From NCBI GenBank assembly GCA_949291125.1, contig CASEUJ010000020.1, positions 1 through 64,000 on the forward strand: a stretch of 64,000 nt of DNA. Reading direction: 5' to 3'. The position numbers and the translations under genes were made by a program. The notes under the pieces were generated by a model, which worked only from the letters and a program-made list of their open reading frames with translations, made no database searches and was not told where the DNA came from. The stretch comes from an uncultured Ruminococcus sp. (GTDB lineage Bacteria; Bacillota; Clostridia; Oscillospirales; Ruminococcaceae). Below, in pieces: positions 8,567 to 16,619 of the stretch (the first letter of the stretch is position 1; every line of letters starts with the position of its first letter).

Positions 8567-9244
8567 TTATTTCGAGGATGGCATCACACGCGCCAAGGCG
8601 TTTGCCAGTCCGGAAAGCGGCAGTGTCTGAAGCCAGATGCGCCCCGGACCGGTGACTACAGTGTTGAAAAACCCTTCGCCGCCGAGCAGCATATTGCCAA
8701 GTCCTTTGACAGTTTGTACATCGATCGTACAGGTTGCCTCCATTGCCGCAAGGTTGCCAGTGTCAACGATCATCGACTGACCGGGTGCGAGGTCATAAGC
8801 AACAGTGCTGCCGTCGATCTCTAAAAACAGCATACCGTTTCCGCTGAACTTCTGCATGATAAAGCCTTCACCGCCGAAAAAGCCGCCGGCAATACGCTTT
8901 TGGAAGAACAGCTCAAAGGTTACGCTCTGTTCCGAAGCAAGGAATGCGGATTTCTGTGCAATAATGGTGCGTTCCGGCGTAATCTGGATTGGCATGATCT
9001 CGCCCGGGATCGCAGAGGCACATGCGATCATCCCTGCGCCGCCTTTTGCTGTGTAGAAATTCTGGAACATGGTTTCACCGGAAAACGCCCGACCGAACAT
9101 TTTGCCGATGCCGCCGCCCTTAGTCTGCATTTCCATATTCGGCGTCATCCACGCCATGGCGCCCTTCTGGCAGACGATTGTTTCTTCGGCATTCAGCGTC
9201 ATCGTCACGACCGGAAAGGGCTGTCCTTGAATCTGATATTGCAT
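8567..9244 (-). CDS. AIM24 family protein
   Basis: 225 aa. Members (TIGR00266-type) form a beta-prism fold built of pseudo-repeats. Here Gly-rich beta motifs recur, including GGGIGKMFGRAFSGE (about 44-58), AGGFFGGEGFIM (about 119-130) and LLGGEGFFNT (about 188-197). The biochemical function is unknown. The frame is open 46 codons further upstream, but AGGAGG is nine bases from this ATG and the promoter lies inside the extended frame, so the shorter start is right. Monocistronic, convergent with rny. Confidence 0.85.
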   Translation of the reverse strand: MQYQIQGQPFPVVTMTLNAEETIVCQKGAMAWMTPNMEMQTKGGGIGKMFGRAFSGETMFQNFYTAKGGAGMIACASAIPGEIMPIQITPERTIIAQKSAFLASEQSVTFELFFQKRIAGGFFGGEGFIMQKFSGNGMLFLEIDGSTVAYDLAPGQSMIVDTGNLAAMEATCTIDVQTVKGLGNMLLGGEGFFNTVVTGPGRIWLQTLPLSGLANALARVMPSSK

Positions 9245-9278
9245 GTACAACATCCTCCTGTCCTGAAAATAAATTAGG

Positions 9279-9296
9279 TATCTTCTACAGAAGATA
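9279..9296. promoter_or_regulatory. Perfect inverted repeat at the AIM24 transcription start
   Basis: TATCTTCT-AC-AGAAGATA, an 8-bp perfect inverted repeat with a 2-bp centre. It lies just downstream of the predicted -10. It could be an operator or a short mRNA hairpin. Confidence 0.4.
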
Positions 9297-9301
9297 GTGT
9301 T

Positions 9302-9330
9302 ATTATAACATAATATCCGACAGATTGCAA
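9302..9330 (-). promoter_or_regulatory. SigmaA-type promoter for the AIM24-like gene
   Basis: On the minus strand: TTGCAA (9330-9325), 17 bp, TATAAT (9307-9302). The -35 is itself flanked by GACAGA/TCTGTC arms. Confidence 0.65.
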
Positions 9331-9424
9331 TAGTCTGTCCGATGAAAGGAGAAATGGTCAGAATGGTTCGATAACCCGACAAGACTTCTCACTTTAATAG
9401 ACTTCTCCGAGTCAACTTTAGCCG

Positions 9425-9465
9425 CAAAAAAGCCCGGACAACATTTGCACCATGCCGTCCGGACT
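9425..9465 (-). terminator. Terminator of ftsH
   Basis: On the minus strand AGTCCGGAC and GTCCGGGCT form the stem, followed by T6. It lies about 200 bp past the ftsH stop codon. The stretch 9466-9663 between stop and hairpin holds nothing else that I can see. Confidence 0.7.
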
Positions 9466-9663
9466 GGATCTAATCGTTTAGACAATACCACACAGAGATT
9501 GTGCGTCAAATGTACTCTGCGAGCATAAACTTCGTCAGATGAAATAAAAAACGGAACAAATAATTTTTCGCGAGTATTTTTGTGAAATACTCATGCGAAC
9601 ACAAGTATGACGGAAAATATGCAAGTAGATGGCGTACAAAGCCGTCATTGTACGGTATTGCCT

Positions 9664-11517
9664 TTATTCTGTTTCTGAATCCTTTGCCTCCAACAGCTGC
9701 TGGCGATTGAGGATATCCATAAATTCCTGTCCAGTGATTGTTTCATGCTCATATAAATACTTCGCAATCTCATGGAGCTTTTGGGTGTTCGCTGATAACA
9801 GCGCCATGGCTCTGTCATACTGCGTCCGGATGATCTCCGCGACCTTTTTGTCGACCTTCGTCTGCGTTTCCATGGAACACGTCAGGTTTGCATCGCCGCC
9901 TAAGTACTGGTTCTGCACCGTTTCCATGGCCACCATACCAAATTCCTCGCTCATGCCGAACCGGCTGACCATCGATCGCGCAAGCTTGGTGGCTTGTTCA
10001 ATGTCGTTGGATGCACCGGTGGTGATTTCATGGAACACCAGCTCTTCTGCGGCACGTCCGCCAGTGAGTGTGGCGATCTTGTTTTCCAGTTCCGTCTTGG
10101 TAAGCAAGAACTTCTCGTCCTCTTCCACCTGCATGGTATACCCCAGTGCGCCAGAGGTGCGGGGGATAATCGTGATCTTCTGGACTGGTGCCGAATGGCT
10201 CTGTAATGCCGCCACCATTGCGTGCCCGACCTCGTGGTAGGATACCGTAAGCTTTTCCTTGTTCGAGAGTACACGGTTCTTCTTCTGATATCCGGCGATG
10301 ACGACTTCGACACTCTCCATCAGGTCTTCCTGAGTCGCAGTCGAGCACCCCATGCGTACGGCTCTCAGCGCCGCCTCATTGACGATATTGGCAAGCTCTG
10401 CGCCAGATGCACCGACTGCCGTCCGGGCAACCGCCGCGAAGTCGACGTTCCCGGCAAGCTTGATTTTCTTTGCATGTACTTTCAGGATATCAATCCGCCC
10501 CTGAAGATCCGGCAGATCGACTGGAATGCGCCGATCAAAACGTCCCGGACGCAGCAGCGCCGGGTCGAGCGATTCCGGACGGTTGGTCGCCGCCAAGATC
10601 ACAACGCCCTTCGAGCCGTCAAAACCATCCATTTCTGTCAAAAGTTGATTGAGCGTCTGTTCGCGCTCATCATTTCCGCCGAACTGGCCGCCGTCGCGTT
10701 TTTTACCGATGGTGTCGATTTCGTCAATAAAGACGATACACGGCGCTTTTTCATTCGCCTGCTTGAACAGATCACGTACTTTTGCCGCACCCATGCCGAC
10801 AAACATCTCCACAAATTCCGAACCGGAGATGGAGAAAAACGGCACATTAGCTTCACCGGCAACCGCCTTTGCCAACAGCGTTTTACCAGTACCCGGCGGT
10901 CCGACGAGTAATGCCCCCTTTGGCATCTGGGCGCCGATCGCAGCATAGCGCTCTGGCTTGTGGAGATAATCGACAATCTCAGACAAGAGCTCTTTGGCCT
11001 CTTCCTCACCCGCAACGTCGTCAAACTTGATGCCGGCGGTAGATTTGACATAGACCTTTGCATTGCTCTTGCCCATGCCGAACATCATGGAACCATCGCC
11101 GCCGCCCATGCGCTGGGTCATTTTCTTGCTGAAAAAGCGGAAGATCAGAATCATAATCACAATGGGCAGCACATAGCTGACCAGAATATACAACAGCGGA
11201 TTGACTGTGTCATCCTGAATATCAGAGCTGAACTCTGCGCCAGAATCATAGAGCCGGTCGATAAGCGCCGGGTCTTCCAATACGCCGGTACAATAGACAT
11301 TGCCATCCTGATCGGTGAACGTAATCTGACCGGATTCGACCTTGACCTGATCGATCTCCCGGTCTTCAGTCATGGTGATAAATGTGTCATAACTCACCTC
11401 GCGAATCTGCTGACTGAACAGCCGGGGAAACACGAACAATTGCAACAGCAAAAATACGCCGAGTGCCACGACCCAGAAGGAAATATACGATTTGCGCGGT
11501 TTTTGGGGTGTTTCCAT
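9664..11517 (-). CDS. ftsH: ATP-dependent zinc metalloprotease FtsH
   Basis: Membrane-bound AAA+ protease that degrades misassembled membrane proteins and regulators. 617 aa. Two transmembrane segments (about 14-30 and 108-129) flank a short extracytoplasmic domain. The AAA module has Walker A GPPGTGKT (206-213), Walker B VFIDEID (about 262-268) and SRH residues (TNRPESLD... RPGRFDR). The M41 zinc protease motif HEVGH is at 428-432. Length and order match the family. Transcribed alone. Confidence 0.96.
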   Translation of the reverse strand: METPQKPRKSYISFWVVALGVFLLLQLFVFPRLFSQQIREVSYDTFITMTEDREIDQVKVESGQITFTDQDGNVYCTGVLEDPALIDRLYDSGAEFSSDIQDDTVNPLLYILVSYVLPIVIMILIFRFFSKKMTQRMGGGDGSMMFGMGKSNAKVYVKSTAGIKFDDVAGEEEAKELLSEIVDYLHKPERYAAIGAQMPKGALLVGPPGTGKTLLAKAVAGEANVPFFSISGSEFVEMFVGMGAAKVRDLFKQANEKAPCIVFIDEIDTIGKKRDGGQFGGNDEREQTLNQLLTEMDGFDGSKGVVILAATNRPESLDPALLRPGRFDRRIPVDLPDLQGRIDILKVHAKKIKLAGNVDFAAVARTAVGASGAELANIVNEAALRAVRMGCSTATQEDLMESVEVVIAGYQKKNRVLSNKEKLTVSYHEVGHAMVAALQSHSAPVQKITIIPRTSGALGYTMQVEEDEKFLLTKTELENKIATLTGGRAAEELVFHEITTGASNDIEQATKLARSMVSRFGMSEEFGMVAMETVQNQYLGGDANLTCSMETQTKVDKKVAEIIRTQYDRAMALLSANTQKLHEIAKYLYEHETITGQEFMDILNRQQLLEAKDSETE

Positions 11518-11599
11518 AAATGTTTCTCCTTATCCATAAAATGTCACAGCCACGGCACACCCAGACAGTGTGCACACATTGTTTGACTATGTTGTAGAT

Positions 11600-11628
11600 A
11601 TCATACCATAATTATTTGTCGAAAGCAA
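11600..11628 (-). promoter_or_regulatory. Probable ftsH promoter
   Basis: On the minus strand: TTGCTT (11628-11623), 17 bp, TATGAT (11605-11600), about 80 bp upstream of the start codon. Confidence 0.5.
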
Positions 11629-11698
11629 GCGCAGTGTGTGAAAGTTTGATGATAGGGAGAAGTGTAGCTTTCAAAAACGCCACCACAGAAGCATGACG

Positions 11699-12193
11699 TT
11701 ATGGGGCGGTAAAGATCCCGATGTTCGGCGGATCGAGTGAGAACACCCCGAAGCACACCGCAATCACAGCAAAAAGAAGTACGCCCAATCCATCGCCACC
11801 ACATGCGTTGGGTGTCTGTCGCCAAGTATACCACGCAGTAATGGCCGTCCCGATCAGGAACAAGATAAGGTCTGCCGCCAAAAATCCTCGCCCCACTATC
11901 CCAGTATACGTATAATAGCATGCGACGATCGCAAGCATGCCCCATAGTGCCGCCTTGGCGCGCACCAACACATAACCGCTTTTGCGATGCCCGATCCAGA
12001 GATATTCGAGGATTGTATAGAGCAGTACGGGAAAAAACAACAGCTTTAAGTGTTCCCAGACGCTTTCGTTCATGGCGGAATAAAGTCCAACCACGCGGTT
12101 ATTTCCCGACCAATCATACGTAAAGTGCAGCAGAGTCCCGAGCATCAGACTTACCAGCCATCCGATCTGCACGCTTCGCCGAAATGGTTTCAT
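11699..12193 (-). CDS. DUF6512 family membrane protein
   Basis: 164 aa with about five hydrophobic segments. The characteristic conserved stretch HFTYDWSGNN...GLYSAMNESVWEHLKLLFFP (about 23-62, interrupted) matches the DUF6512 family; its function is unknown. I chose the internal ATG because AGAGGTG lies nine bases upstream of it, whereas upstream in-frame starts have no usable spacing. It follows the cytidylate-kinase-like gene by about 73 bp on the same strand and may be co-transcribed. Confidence 0.75.
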   Translation of the reverse strand: MKPFRRSVQIGWLVSLMLGTLLHFTYDWSGNNRVVGLYSAMNESVWEHLKLLFFPVLLYTILEYLWIGHRKSGYVLVRAKAALWGMLAIVACYYTYTGIVGRGFLAADLILFLIGTAITAWYTWRQTPNACGGDGLGVLLFAVIAVCFGVFSLDPPNIGIFTAP

Positions 12194-12266
12194 CAATGAC
12201 ATCACCTCTGCTGTTATGATATGCAGCAGAGGTGAAAAGTTGCGTTGTTTGTCTTGTCCGAAGGCT

Positions 12267-12863
12267 TTATCGTCCGAATTTACGCTTTGCCGCATCCACG
12301 ATCAATTCCGCTGAACCCTGTACGCCCAGAAGGTTGCTGTTGAGGAACAGGTCGCGATAGCGCGTGTTGTTGACCTCACAACCGGTGTGGATGCGATAAT
12401 ATTCCGCACGCGCCTTGTCAACCTCTTCGATGATACGCTGCGGTTCTGCGGCAGTATAGCCGAGTGCTTGAATGCTGTTAACAATGCGTGCCTGATAGGG
12501 GGCAAAAATATAACAGCGGATCACATTGTCGCGCTCACGCAGCAGATAGTCGGCACACCGCCCGATGATAACACAACTTTCCTGTTCGGCACGCTCTAAG
12601 ACGAGCTGGCTCTGAAGCTGATACATACGGTCTTGTTTGAGTTTACTGCCGATCCCGAGCGGATACGCCATCTTTTGATAGCCTGTGATGCCGTTTTCGC
12701 TGAAGCACACCAGCGAATGGAGACTGTCGTCACGCAATTGCGCCTCTTTTTCAAAATCGTTGCGGTCATAGAGCGGCATGTCAAGCATCTTTGCGACAAG
12801 CTTTCCGATATCCCTGCCGCGGCTGCCGAATTGTCTGGTGATTGTGATCACATGTGTCTGCAT
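12267..12863 (-). CDS. Cytidylate kinase-like family protein
   Basis: 198 aa. The N-terminus HVITITRQFGSRGRDIGKLVA has the Gly-Ser-Gly-type phosphate-binding loop (residues about 9-17) of the AAA_26/cytidylate-kinase-like family. IIGRCADYLLRE and a lid-like DKARAEYYRIHTG segment follow. These proteins are common in Clostridia and differ from housekeeping Cmk; the substrate is not established. The start is the ATG at 12863, preceded by AAGGGTG. The longer in-frame extension runs through the promoter and is not real. A six-codon frame MDTDGK with an excellent GGAGG lies in the 5' region, but its ribosome site is at the very mRNA 5' end. Confidence 0.75.
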   Translation of the reverse strand: MQTHVITITRQFGSRGRDIGKLVAKMLDMPLYDRNDFEKEAQLRDDSLHSLVCFSENGITGYQKMAYPLGIGSKLKQDRMYQLQSQLVLERAEQESCVIIGRCADYLLRERDNVIRCYIFAPYQARIVNSIQALGYTAAEPQRIIEEVDKARAEYYRIHTGCEVNNTRYRDLFLNSNLLGVQGSAELIVDAAKRKFGR

Positions 12864-12920
12864 AAAAATTAACACCCTTCCTCTTTCATTTTCCGTCTGT
12901 ATCCATTTTAGATCCTCCTC

Positions 12921-12949
12921 ATCATACCACAAAACATCTGCTTTGTCCA
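12921..12949 (-). promoter_or_regulatory. SigmaA-type promoter for the cytidylate-kinase-like gene
   Basis: On the minus strand: TGGACA (12949-12944), 17 bp, TATGAT (12926-12921). Confidence 0.65.
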
Positions 12950-13063
12950 GTGTGGGGATGTGAATTTTTGTATTTCTGCATTTCCACAAAAAGCATTTGC
13001 CATTGTCTGCTTTTTTCATTGGTTGTGCTGTAAAAGAGCATTACAAATTGATGACAAATTGGT

Positions 13064-13100
13064 GCAATGCATTGCAATTTGCAATGGGTTCTGCTATAAT
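13064..13100 (+). promoter_or_regulatory. Promoter with overlapping palindrome
   Basis: TTGCAA (13072-13077), 17 bp, TATAAT (13095-13100). A perfect palindrome GCAATGCATTGC (13064-13075) overlaps the -35, and GCAATTTGC repeats follow it, so a repressor site is plausible. It drives the small membrane protein at 13178 and perhaps the cyclophilin. Confidence 0.55.
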
Positions 13101-13177
13101 GAAAAGCAGTAAGAAAGTGATGCAGTCTATGTTGTGCCTCCAGCAAATACGCCGGGCGCATCAGGAAGGAGAGGTGT

Positions 13178-13327
13178 ATGAAAAAAATCCTGATTATGAC
13201 GATCCAGACGGCGCTGCTCTGGGCGGCGGCCGTAGTGATCCTGCATGCATGGAAGCTCCATGTCAATAGTGGGCTAGATCCGTCACTCGCGCCGCGGCTT
13301 CTGCTGCGGGTAAAAGGACTTCTATGA
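13178..13327 (+). CDS. Small single-pass membrane protein, 49 aa
   Basis: A short gene starting MKKILIMTIQTALLWAAAVV. One hydrophobic segment (about 3-23) is followed by a basic tail ending RLLLRVKGLL. AGGAAGGAGAGG lies six bases before the ATG, and a good promoter lies 78 bp upstream, so I consider it a real small protein. I do not recognise a family. It precedes the cyclophilin gene by 125 bp on the same strand. Confidence 0.6.
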   Translation: MKKILIMTIQTALLWAAAVVILHAWKLHVNSGLDPSLAPRLLLRVKGLL

Positions 13328-13452
13328 GCATTTTTTGCGCACAGGGTCCTTGTAATTCAGATGCAAATATGGTATGATAGATCATGCATCATACGCCGGC
13401 AGCTTGAAATCGTGGCATGCCGGAAAGTTTGAAACAAAGGAGTAATCTGACA

Positions 13453-13923
13453 ATGGTAATCATGGAACTGGAAAATGGAAAGAAAATTGAGATCGAGCTC
13501 TATCCGGAGATCGCACCGATCTCGTGCGAGAACTTTGAAAAGCTGGTAAAACAGGGATTTTATGACGGACTGACCTTTCACCGCGTCATCCCGGGATTTA
13601 TGATCCAGGGAGGCTGTCCGCTCGGAAACGGCACAGGCGGTCCGGGCTGGCACATCAAAGGGGAATTTGCGGCAAACGGCGTCAAGAACGACTTAAAACA
13701 TACGCGCGGCGTGCTTTCGATGGCGCGTGCGATGGATCCGAATTCCGCAGGCTCACAGTTCTTTATCATGCATGACGATGCACCGCATCTCGACGGACAG
13801 TATGCCGCATTCGGAAAAGTCGTTTCTGGGATGGACGCGGTAGATGAAATCGCCGAAACGCCGACCGATTATTCCGACAAGCCACTGACACCGCAGGTGA
13901 TCCGCAAAGTCACGATCGTCTGA
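13453..13923 (+). CDS. Cyclophilin-type peptidyl-prolyl cis-trans isomerase
   Basis: 156 aa cytoplasmic cyclophilin, catalysing proline isomerisation during folding. Typical motifs: FHRVIPGFMIQGG (about 38-50) with the catalytic Arg, then GVLSMARA and NSAGSQFFI (about 86-106), and the substrate-pocket region YAAFGKV. No signal peptide. AAGGAG is 11 bases upstream of the chosen ATG; a second ATG three codons on is possible. A terminator follows. Confidence 0.92.
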   Translation: MVIMELENGKKIEIELYPEIAPISCENFEKLVKQGFYDGLTFHRVIPGFMIQGGCPLGNGTGGPGWHIKGEFAANGVKNDLKHTRGVLSMARAMDPNSAGSQFFIMHDDAPHLDGQYAAFGKVVSGMDAVDEIAETPTDYSDKPLTPQVIRKVTIV

Positions 13924-13956
13924 ACTTTTGACAGACCGATCCAACCGCGAAAATTG

Positions 13957-13995
13957 CCGCAGTAAGCTGTCTACGCCGACAGCTGCTGCGGTTTT
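13957..13995 (+). terminator. Terminator of the cyclophilin gene
   Basis: CCGCAG..AGCTGTC and GACAGCT..CTGCGG arms followed by TTTT. It lies only about 26 bp before the Fur-family start. Confidence 0.65.
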
Positions 13996-14020
13996 GTGTC
14001 ATACAGAAGGAAGATGTGCA

Positions 14021-14458
14021 ATGGGATATAAGACCAAACAGCGCGAATATCTGCTCGAATTTCTGCAAAGCTGCGGCGGACGCCATGTCACCGTCGCCGA
14101 ACTTGTTCGCCATTTGCAGGACAGCGGTACACCCGTCGGGACCGCAACCGTCTATCGCAATCTCGAACAGCTTGTGTCTGAAGGGCTGGTGCGCAAATAT
14201 CTGCTCGATGAAAAAAGCGGCGCATGCTATCAGTATATGGATGGGGCGGTGCATCTGTGTCAGGAACATTTTCACCTCAAATGCACCCGATGCGGCAGAT
14301 TGTTCCATGTCGGCTGTGACTATCTCAATACGCTCGGAGAACACCTGCTCGAACACCATGGCTTTGTGGTCGACCACACGAAGACGGTACTCTATGGAAC
14401 CTGTGCCGAATGCAGCGCACAACAACAACAACAACAACATACAGAAAAACCAGAATAA
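14021..14458 (+). CDS. Fur-family metal-responsive transcriptional regulator
   Basis: 145 aa. The winged helix (about 1-80) includes the recognition region GTATVYRNLEQLVSEGLV. The dimerisation/metal domain has HFHLKCTRCGRLFHVGC (about 86-102) and a second CxxC, CAEC (about 128-131), the structural zinc site. Fur, Zur and PerR cannot be separated safely by eye. The chosen ATG follows AGAAGGAAGATGTGCA; the longer frame overlaps the cyclophilin terminator. The C-terminus carries six glutamines encoded by a CAA microsatellite (14420-14439), which could vary in length. No operon partner on this strand. Confidence 0.85.
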   Translation: MGYKTKQREYLLEFLQSCGGRHVTVAELVRHLQDSGTPVGTATVYRNLEQLVSEGLVRKYLLDEKSGACYQYMDGAVHLCQEHFHLKCTRCGRLFHVGCDYLNTLGEHLLEHHGFVVDHTKTVLYGTCAECSAQQQQQQHTEKPE

Positions 14459-14462
14459 ATCC

Positions 14463-14514
14463 GCGCAAAAAGAAACACCGCAGAGCCAGTGTTGTGAAAA
14501 ACAGGATGCGGTGT
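14463..14514 (-). terminator. Terminator of the small-gene pair (minus strand)
   Basis: On the minus strand ACACCGCA and TGCGGTGT form the stem, followed by TTTCTTTTT. It lies just past the stop at 14543. Confidence 0.65.
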
Positions 14515-14542
14515 CAGAGTGCGCGGCGTACAGAGAAGTTTC

Positions 14543-14713
14543 TCAGCCGAGCGGCGAGGTCGGCTGGTTCGGCTTGAATGGACGCTCATAGATCCGGATC
14601 GGCGCATGTTCGACGACCGCCTCCGGCAACTTTTCCTGCACCACGCGCCGCGGCGTATAAATTTTCATTTCTGCCTCATAATTCTGTCGGGCACATTTCT
14701 CTTCTTCATTCAT
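14543..14713 (-). CDS. Small hypothetical protein, 56 aa
   Basis: A soluble, charged peptide starting MNEEEKCARQNYEAEMKIYT with a Pro-rich C-terminus ending NQPTSPLG. It is preceded by a near-perfect AAAGGAGGTGA seven bases from the ATG and followed by a terminator. It is the second gene behind the 143-aa ferritin-like protein, 49 bp apart. No family recognised. The Pro-rich tail and lone Cys give no function. Confidence 0.6.
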   Translation of the reverse strand: MNEEEKCARQNYEAEMKIYTPRRVVQEKLPEAVVEHAPIRIYERPFKPNQPTSPLG

Positions 14714-14762
14714 GGAGCTCACCTCCTTTTTACACAGATCACGCTAGCTTTCATATCAAACC

Positions 14763-15194
14763 CTATAAAAATGCCCGCAGGCGCTTCATATATTGTTCTT
14801 CATGGCGAATGATGCCCTTTCCCTGCCATTTCAAGGAATCCGGCAGATTTTCGCTCTGATGCAGTAGCTGGGTCAGCTGAATGACGCCCTCGTTAGTGCC
14901 TTTGAGCATAAGCTTTGCGATCTCACTAGTACTTGCGCCGCCGAAACAGTGCATCTGAATGCTAAGATTCGCGCAAAACTGAGCGAGTGCGCCCTGTTCC
15001 TGTGGAATGGCACACTGTTCGAACATCTGTTTGCGCACAGATTGTTTCTGACGGCGGTAATACTGCATCTGATCTTGTAGTTCCGTCCGGAGCTGGGGAT
15101 CGCGCACCTTTTGTAAAATCGAACAGGTCGCATCCAATCCGACGGCGGCATTTTTATAAAAGCCATTCAAAATCGCTTGTTCTTGTGCCTGCAT
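14763..15194 (-). CDS. Ferritin-like four-helix hypothetical protein
   Basis: 143 aa, predicted all-helical. The pattern GLDATCSILQKVRDPQLR... (about 16-33), the second helix QMQYYRRQKQSVRKQ, the LKGTNEGVIQLTQLLH segment and the terminal HEEQYMKRLRAFL (about 131-143) match an unnamed Firmicute ferritin-like family. These proteins usually carry ASEIAKLMLxG-type motifs; whether this one binds metal is unclear. AGGGAGGAG precedes the start. It forms a pair with the 56-aa gene and is divergent from the small membrane protein at 15321. Confidence 0.65.
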   Translation of the reverse strand: MQAQEQAILNGFYKNAAVGLDATCSILQKVRDPQLRTELQDQMQYYRRQKQSVRKQMFEQCAIPQEQGALAQFCANLSIQMHCFGGASTSEIAKLMLKGTNEGVIQLTQLLHQSENLPDSLKWQGKGIIRHEEQYMKRLRAFL

Positions 15195-15320
15195 GTGAAA
15201 ACTCCTCCCTTCCGGCATCGCGTTTCTCGTGTCCGGAGATGCCTGCATGCTTTAGTGTTGCCGATAGGAGAGAGAATATACGATAACATCCGGCGCAAAA
15301 ACACGCCAAAGGAGGAAAAC

Positions 15321-15530
15321 ATGAAAAATTGGAAAAGACAATTTCTGGAATTTTACATTGATTTTCTGATACTATTTCTGGTGTTGCATCTGCTAAATCC
15401 AGAGCTGCGGGGCGGTTTGCTCTTCATCCACGTGTTTGTGGTGCTTGTGATTTGTAGTACAGTCATGGTCGGCGAGAAGAAGCTCTGGAAGCTATGGCAA
15501 AAGCGCATGCCCAAAATGGGAGGTGAATGA
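15321..15530 (+). CDS. Small membrane protein, 69 aa
   Basis: Starts MKNWKRQFLEFYIDFLILFL. Two hydrophobic segments (about 12-25 and 32-49) and a basic C-terminal tail (KKLWKLWQKRMPKMGGE). GGAGG lies seven bases from the ATG. Its stop overlaps the start region of the next gene (TGA within ATGATG), so the two are translationally coupled. Family not recognised. Confidence 0.65.
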   Translation: MKNWKRQFLEFYIDFLILFLVLHLLNPELRGGLLFIHVFVVLVICSTVMVGEKKLWKLWQKRMPKMGGE

Positions 15531-16042
15531 TGGAAGTGAAAAATTTTGCAAAAGCGATCGGCACGTATCTCTTCGCCGAGATCCTCAGTCTGTTTTTAGC
15601 TCTGACGCTTTCCGCCGTCGGCGGTACACTGTTGCGGATCATCAGCTGTATTTGTACCATCGGCGTGATGCTATGCCTATGTATCAACTATGCCGTTAAC
15701 CGTGCCAATGCCGATCGCATTGCCAAACGCGGCAATACGCCTTTGCGGCGATTTTCTCTCAGCGGTGCGGTGACGCTGCCCTATGTCCTCCTTGGGCTAT
15801 GCCTGGTTCTGGCAAAATGTGGCTTGATTCCACCGACGTTTTATCGCTGGTATAAGCTGCTCAATGCGCCGTTTTTACAGCTTTGTAATTTGTGTAGCAT
15901 GGATGTGACGGCGACAGCGCTGTCATGGGGCGAAGTGGGATTGCTTTTTCTGGTGAACTTTGCGCCATTTGCTGCGGTGTGGATCGCCTATAGCCTGACG
16001 CGCAAGGGCGTTTCGATTGAAGAGATACAATACCGCAAATAA
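15530..16042 (+). CDS. Hypothetical four-TM membrane protein
   Basis: 170 aa with about four hydrophobic segments (about 12-32, 35-55, 78-98 and 132-152) separated by short basic loops. The ribosome site GGGAGGTGA lies inside the end of the 69-aa gene. An ATG three bases earlier (15527) is also possible. No known family recognised. The partner 69-aa membrane protein suggests a two-component membrane assembly, but nothing in the sequence gives the function. Confidence 0.65.
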   Translation: MEVKNFAKAIGTYLFAEILSLFLALTLSAVGGTLLRIISCICTIGVMLCLCINYAVNRANADRIAKRGNTPLRRFSLSGAVTLPYVLLGLCLVLAKCGLIPPTFYRWYKLLNAPFLQLCNLCSMDVTATALSWGEVGLLFLVNFAPFAAVWIAYSLTRKGVSIEEIQYRK

Positions 16043-16197
16043 TCGAAACCGGCAGCACATATTATAAACAAATGCTTTGAAATTGTGTAAACCCGAAAAA
16101 ACGTTTCAGGCGTTCTCCACAATTTCGAATGCAGTACTGAATACACAGCAGAACACCGTGACATTTTATCCGCAATTACAGAACAGCGAGCCGGGAG

Positions 16198-16513
16198 TGT
16201 CACAATGTTCACTAGTATGTTCGCATGTGTTCGCAACAAGTGTCACAATGTTCACCGACATGTTCGCATTTGTTCGCAACAGGTGTCACATTGTTCACCG
16301 ACATGTTCGCATTTGTTCGCAACAGGTGTCACATTGTTCACTAGTATGTTCGCATGTGTTCGCAACAGGTGTCACATTGTTCACTGGTATGTTCGCATGT
16401 GTTCGCAACAGGTGTCACATTGTTCACCGACATGTTCGCATTTGTTCGCAACAGGTGTCACATTGTTCACCGACATGTTCGCATTTGTTCGCAACAGGTG
16501 TCACAATGTTCAC
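16198..16513 (+). repeat. Seven-unit 43-bp tandem array (minisatellite) upstream of cca
   Basis: Units begin with TGTCACA at 16198, 16241, 16284, 16327, 16370, 16413 and 16456, exactly 43 bp apart, with a partial eighth at 16499. Each unit contains four related TGTyCrC-like elements at offsets 0, 8, 20 and 30 and a small inverted repeat TGTTCGCAACA. Two variants alternate: CGACATG..CATTTG and CTAGTATG..CATGTG (one copy has CTGGTATG), in order B-A-A-B-B'-A-A, suggesting a larger-scale duplication. All three plus-strand frames are open, since 43 is not a multiple of three. A short AGAGAT run (16559-16577) follows, ending about 40 bp before cca. Confidence 0.9.
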
Positions 16514-16619
16514 CCAAGGTGTCACCGAGTTCTCCTGCATCGTGACAACTTGTTACACAGAGATAGAGATAGAGATAAAGAAGAGTCAGAGAAGAAGAAA
16601 CAGATAAGGGGATGAAACC

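Noticed and set aside
12267..13019. Longer start for the cytidylate-kinase-like gene
   Set aside because: The extra 52 codons include a good sigmaA promoter and do not resemble the family N-terminus.
16198..16513. CRISPR array
   Set aside because: The units are contiguous with no unique spacers between them, and no cas genes are in the window.
16077..16615. Two or three long overlapping plus-strand frames across the 43-bp array, read as Cys/His/Val-rich proteins
   Set aside because: All three frames are open only because the unit lacks stop codons and its length is not a multiple of three. No frame has a convincing ribosome site, and the composition follows the repeat. The array is better treated as a DNA repeat.
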